From Aminobacter sp. AP02 (lineage in GTDB: Bacteria > Pseudomonadota > Alphaproteobacteria > Rhizobiales > Rhizobiaceae): a stretch of 64,000 bases of DNA. Below the pieces are notes generated by a model. It did no database searches, had not been told where the DNA came from, and worked only from the letters and a program-made list of their open reading frames with translations. Below, one piece after another: positions 63,127 to 64,000 of the stretch. The stretch spans positions 124,001 through 188,000 of the forward strand of contig NZ_QGGX01000004.1 in the NCBI RefSeq assembly GCF_003148805.1, read 5' to 3'. How positions within the stretch are numbered: the first letter of the stretch is position 1; each line of letters opens with the position of its first letter. The translations under genes and the position numbers were made by a program.

Positions 63127-64000
63127 ATGAATTACGTGATACGTCGCCTCCAGGCCTTCCCATTGGTCCTGATCGGGGTTTCGGTCGTCGTCTTCATTGC
63201 CATACGGCTGGTGCCGGGCGACTCCATCACTGCCATGCTTGGAACCGAGGCTGGCCTTCTTACGCCTCAGCAACGCGACTCGCTCGCGATCTATTTCGGC
63301 ATCGACCAACCTTGGCCAGTCCAGTACTGGCGCTGGTTCACCGGTCTGTTCCGTGGCGACCTCGGCATTTCGGTCACCTATGGCAAGCCGGTCTTGGCGG
63401 TCATACTCGAGCGCTTTCCCTTGACGCTCGAGCTTGCGCTGCTGTCGATGCTGATCGCGCTGTCGATCGGTGTCCCCGCAGGCGTGTACGCGGCCACCCG
63501 CAACGAGCGTCCAGCCGATCTCGGCGTCCGTATCGCGGCCATGATCGGCCAGTCGACGCCAAGTTTCGTGGTCGGCCTCGTACTCATCTACATCCTCTCG
63601 GCCGGCTTCGGCGTGCTGCCGACCATGGGCATCTTCACCCCGTTCTGGCAGGACCCGCTCCAAAACCTCAGCCAGATGATCCTGCCGGCGATCACGCTGG
63701 GTTGTGCCTTCGCCGCGTCGGTGACACGCGTGTCACGCTCGGCCATGCTCGACGTTTTGAGCGACGACTATGTGCGCACCGCCCGGAGCAAGGGCGCCTC
63801 CGAGCGCAGCGTTATCTGGCGCCACGCGCTGCCCAATGCGCTTGTACCGGTCGTCACCCTGAGCGGTATCGAATTCGGCTATCTGCTCGGCGGCGCCGTC
63901 ATCGTCGAACAAATCTACGCCCTGCCTGGCCTCGGGCGCATGGTGCTGGAGGCGATCCTCCAGCGCGATTACGCGCTCGTGCAGGGTGCGGTGTTGTTCA
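63127..64000 (+). CDS. peptide-type ABC permease, DppB-like, 5' part
   Basis: Translated from ATG 63127, the frame stays open to the end of the window, so the C-terminus is cut off; 291 residues are visible of a usual ~310-335. NYVIRRLQAFPLVLIGVSVV and RLVPGDSITAMLG start the protein, and the ATPase-coupling loop reads ARSKGASERSVIWRHALPNAL. GYLLGGAVIVEQIYALPGLG is the last conserved helix pair. It is the partner of the binding protein just upstream; a DppC and ATPases should follow outside the window. Confidence 0.95.
   Translation, partial: MNYVIRRLQAFPLVLIGVSVVVFIAIRLVPGDSITAMLGTEAGLLTPQQRDSLAIYFGIDQPWPVQYWRWFTGLFRGDLGISVTYGKPVLAVILERFPLTLELALLSMLIALSIGVPAGVYAATRNERPADLGVRIAAMIGQSTPSFVVGLVLIYILSAGFGVLPTMGIFTPFWQDPLQNLSQMILPAITLGCAFAASVTRVSRSAMLDVLSDDYVRTARSKGASERSVIWRHALPNALVPVVTLSGIEFGYLLGGAVIVEQIYALPGLGRMVLEAILQRDYALVQGAVLF

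Overview
The window is high-GC, gene-dense DNA from what is most likely an alphaproteobacterium of the order Hyphomicrobiales, close to the Mesorhizobium/Aminobacter/Phyllobacterium group. The evidence is the many periplasmic-binding-protein ABC importers, a porin of the alphaproteobacterial type, several LuxR/RpiR/IclR/XRE-cupin regulators, and tightly overlapping ATGA/TGATG operons. No rRNA, tRNA, CRISPR array or intact insertion sequence was seen. The genus is an inference; a 16S or whole-genome comparison would settle it.

Layout. 1-2.4 kb: the 3' part of an Old-Yellow-Enzyme oxidoreductase, facing a LuxR-type regulator. 2.4-3.6 kb: a stand-alone branched-chain amino-acid-type binding protein with its own terminator. 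4.3-6.8 kb: an overlapping three-gene operon (PLP aminotransferase, SMP-30/gluconolactonase-like protein, Rid-family protein). 7.2-9.6 kb: an orphan Xre/MbcA/ParS-type protein and a porin with a strong terminator. 9.9-12.2 kb: three small metabolic genes (epimerase-like, SnoaL-like, SDR). 12.3-17.0 kb (minus strand): a five-gene, fully translationally coupled cassette. A FecB/FecC/FecE-type metal or cofactor importer is fused operonically to a duplicated glutamine-amidotransferase-like protein and a small FmdE-like protein. A LuxR-type protein with an autoinducer-domain signature sits upstream. 18.5-30.5 kb: a 2727-residue exported repeat protein overlapping a 1254-residue predicted outer-membrane beta-barrel.

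30.9-41.0 kb (minus strand): an IclR-controlled operon of a fused HyuAB/5-oxoprolinase-type enzyme followed by a complete oligopeptide-type ABC importer. 41.2-43.7 kb: two divergent M20 amidohydrolases. 43.9-54.1 kb: an XRE-cupin regulator divergent from a second peptide importer whose operon ends in a proline iminopeptidase-like hydrolase and an aminopeptidase P. That arrangement looks like proline-peptide uptake and digestion. A Crp/Fnr regulator converges on it. 54.6-56.9 kb: a decayed sulfatase gene, a small remnant ORF and a small lipoprotein. 57.2-64.0 kb: an RpiR regulator divergent from a MurA homologue, a MurK-like sugar kinase, MurQ, and a third peptide-type importer running off the end. 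This looks like an amino-sugar/peptidoglycan recycling locus.

The best candidates for something undescribed are the FecBCE + duplicated GATase + FmdE-like cassette (12.3-17.0 kb), the giant repeat protein/beta-barrel pair with perfect inverted repeats in front of it (18.4-30.5 kb), and the MurA-MurK-MurQ-importer locus with GGAAT-N5-ATTCC boxes (57.2-64.0 kb). All assignments come from reading the sequence and from recall of protein families; no database search was run.
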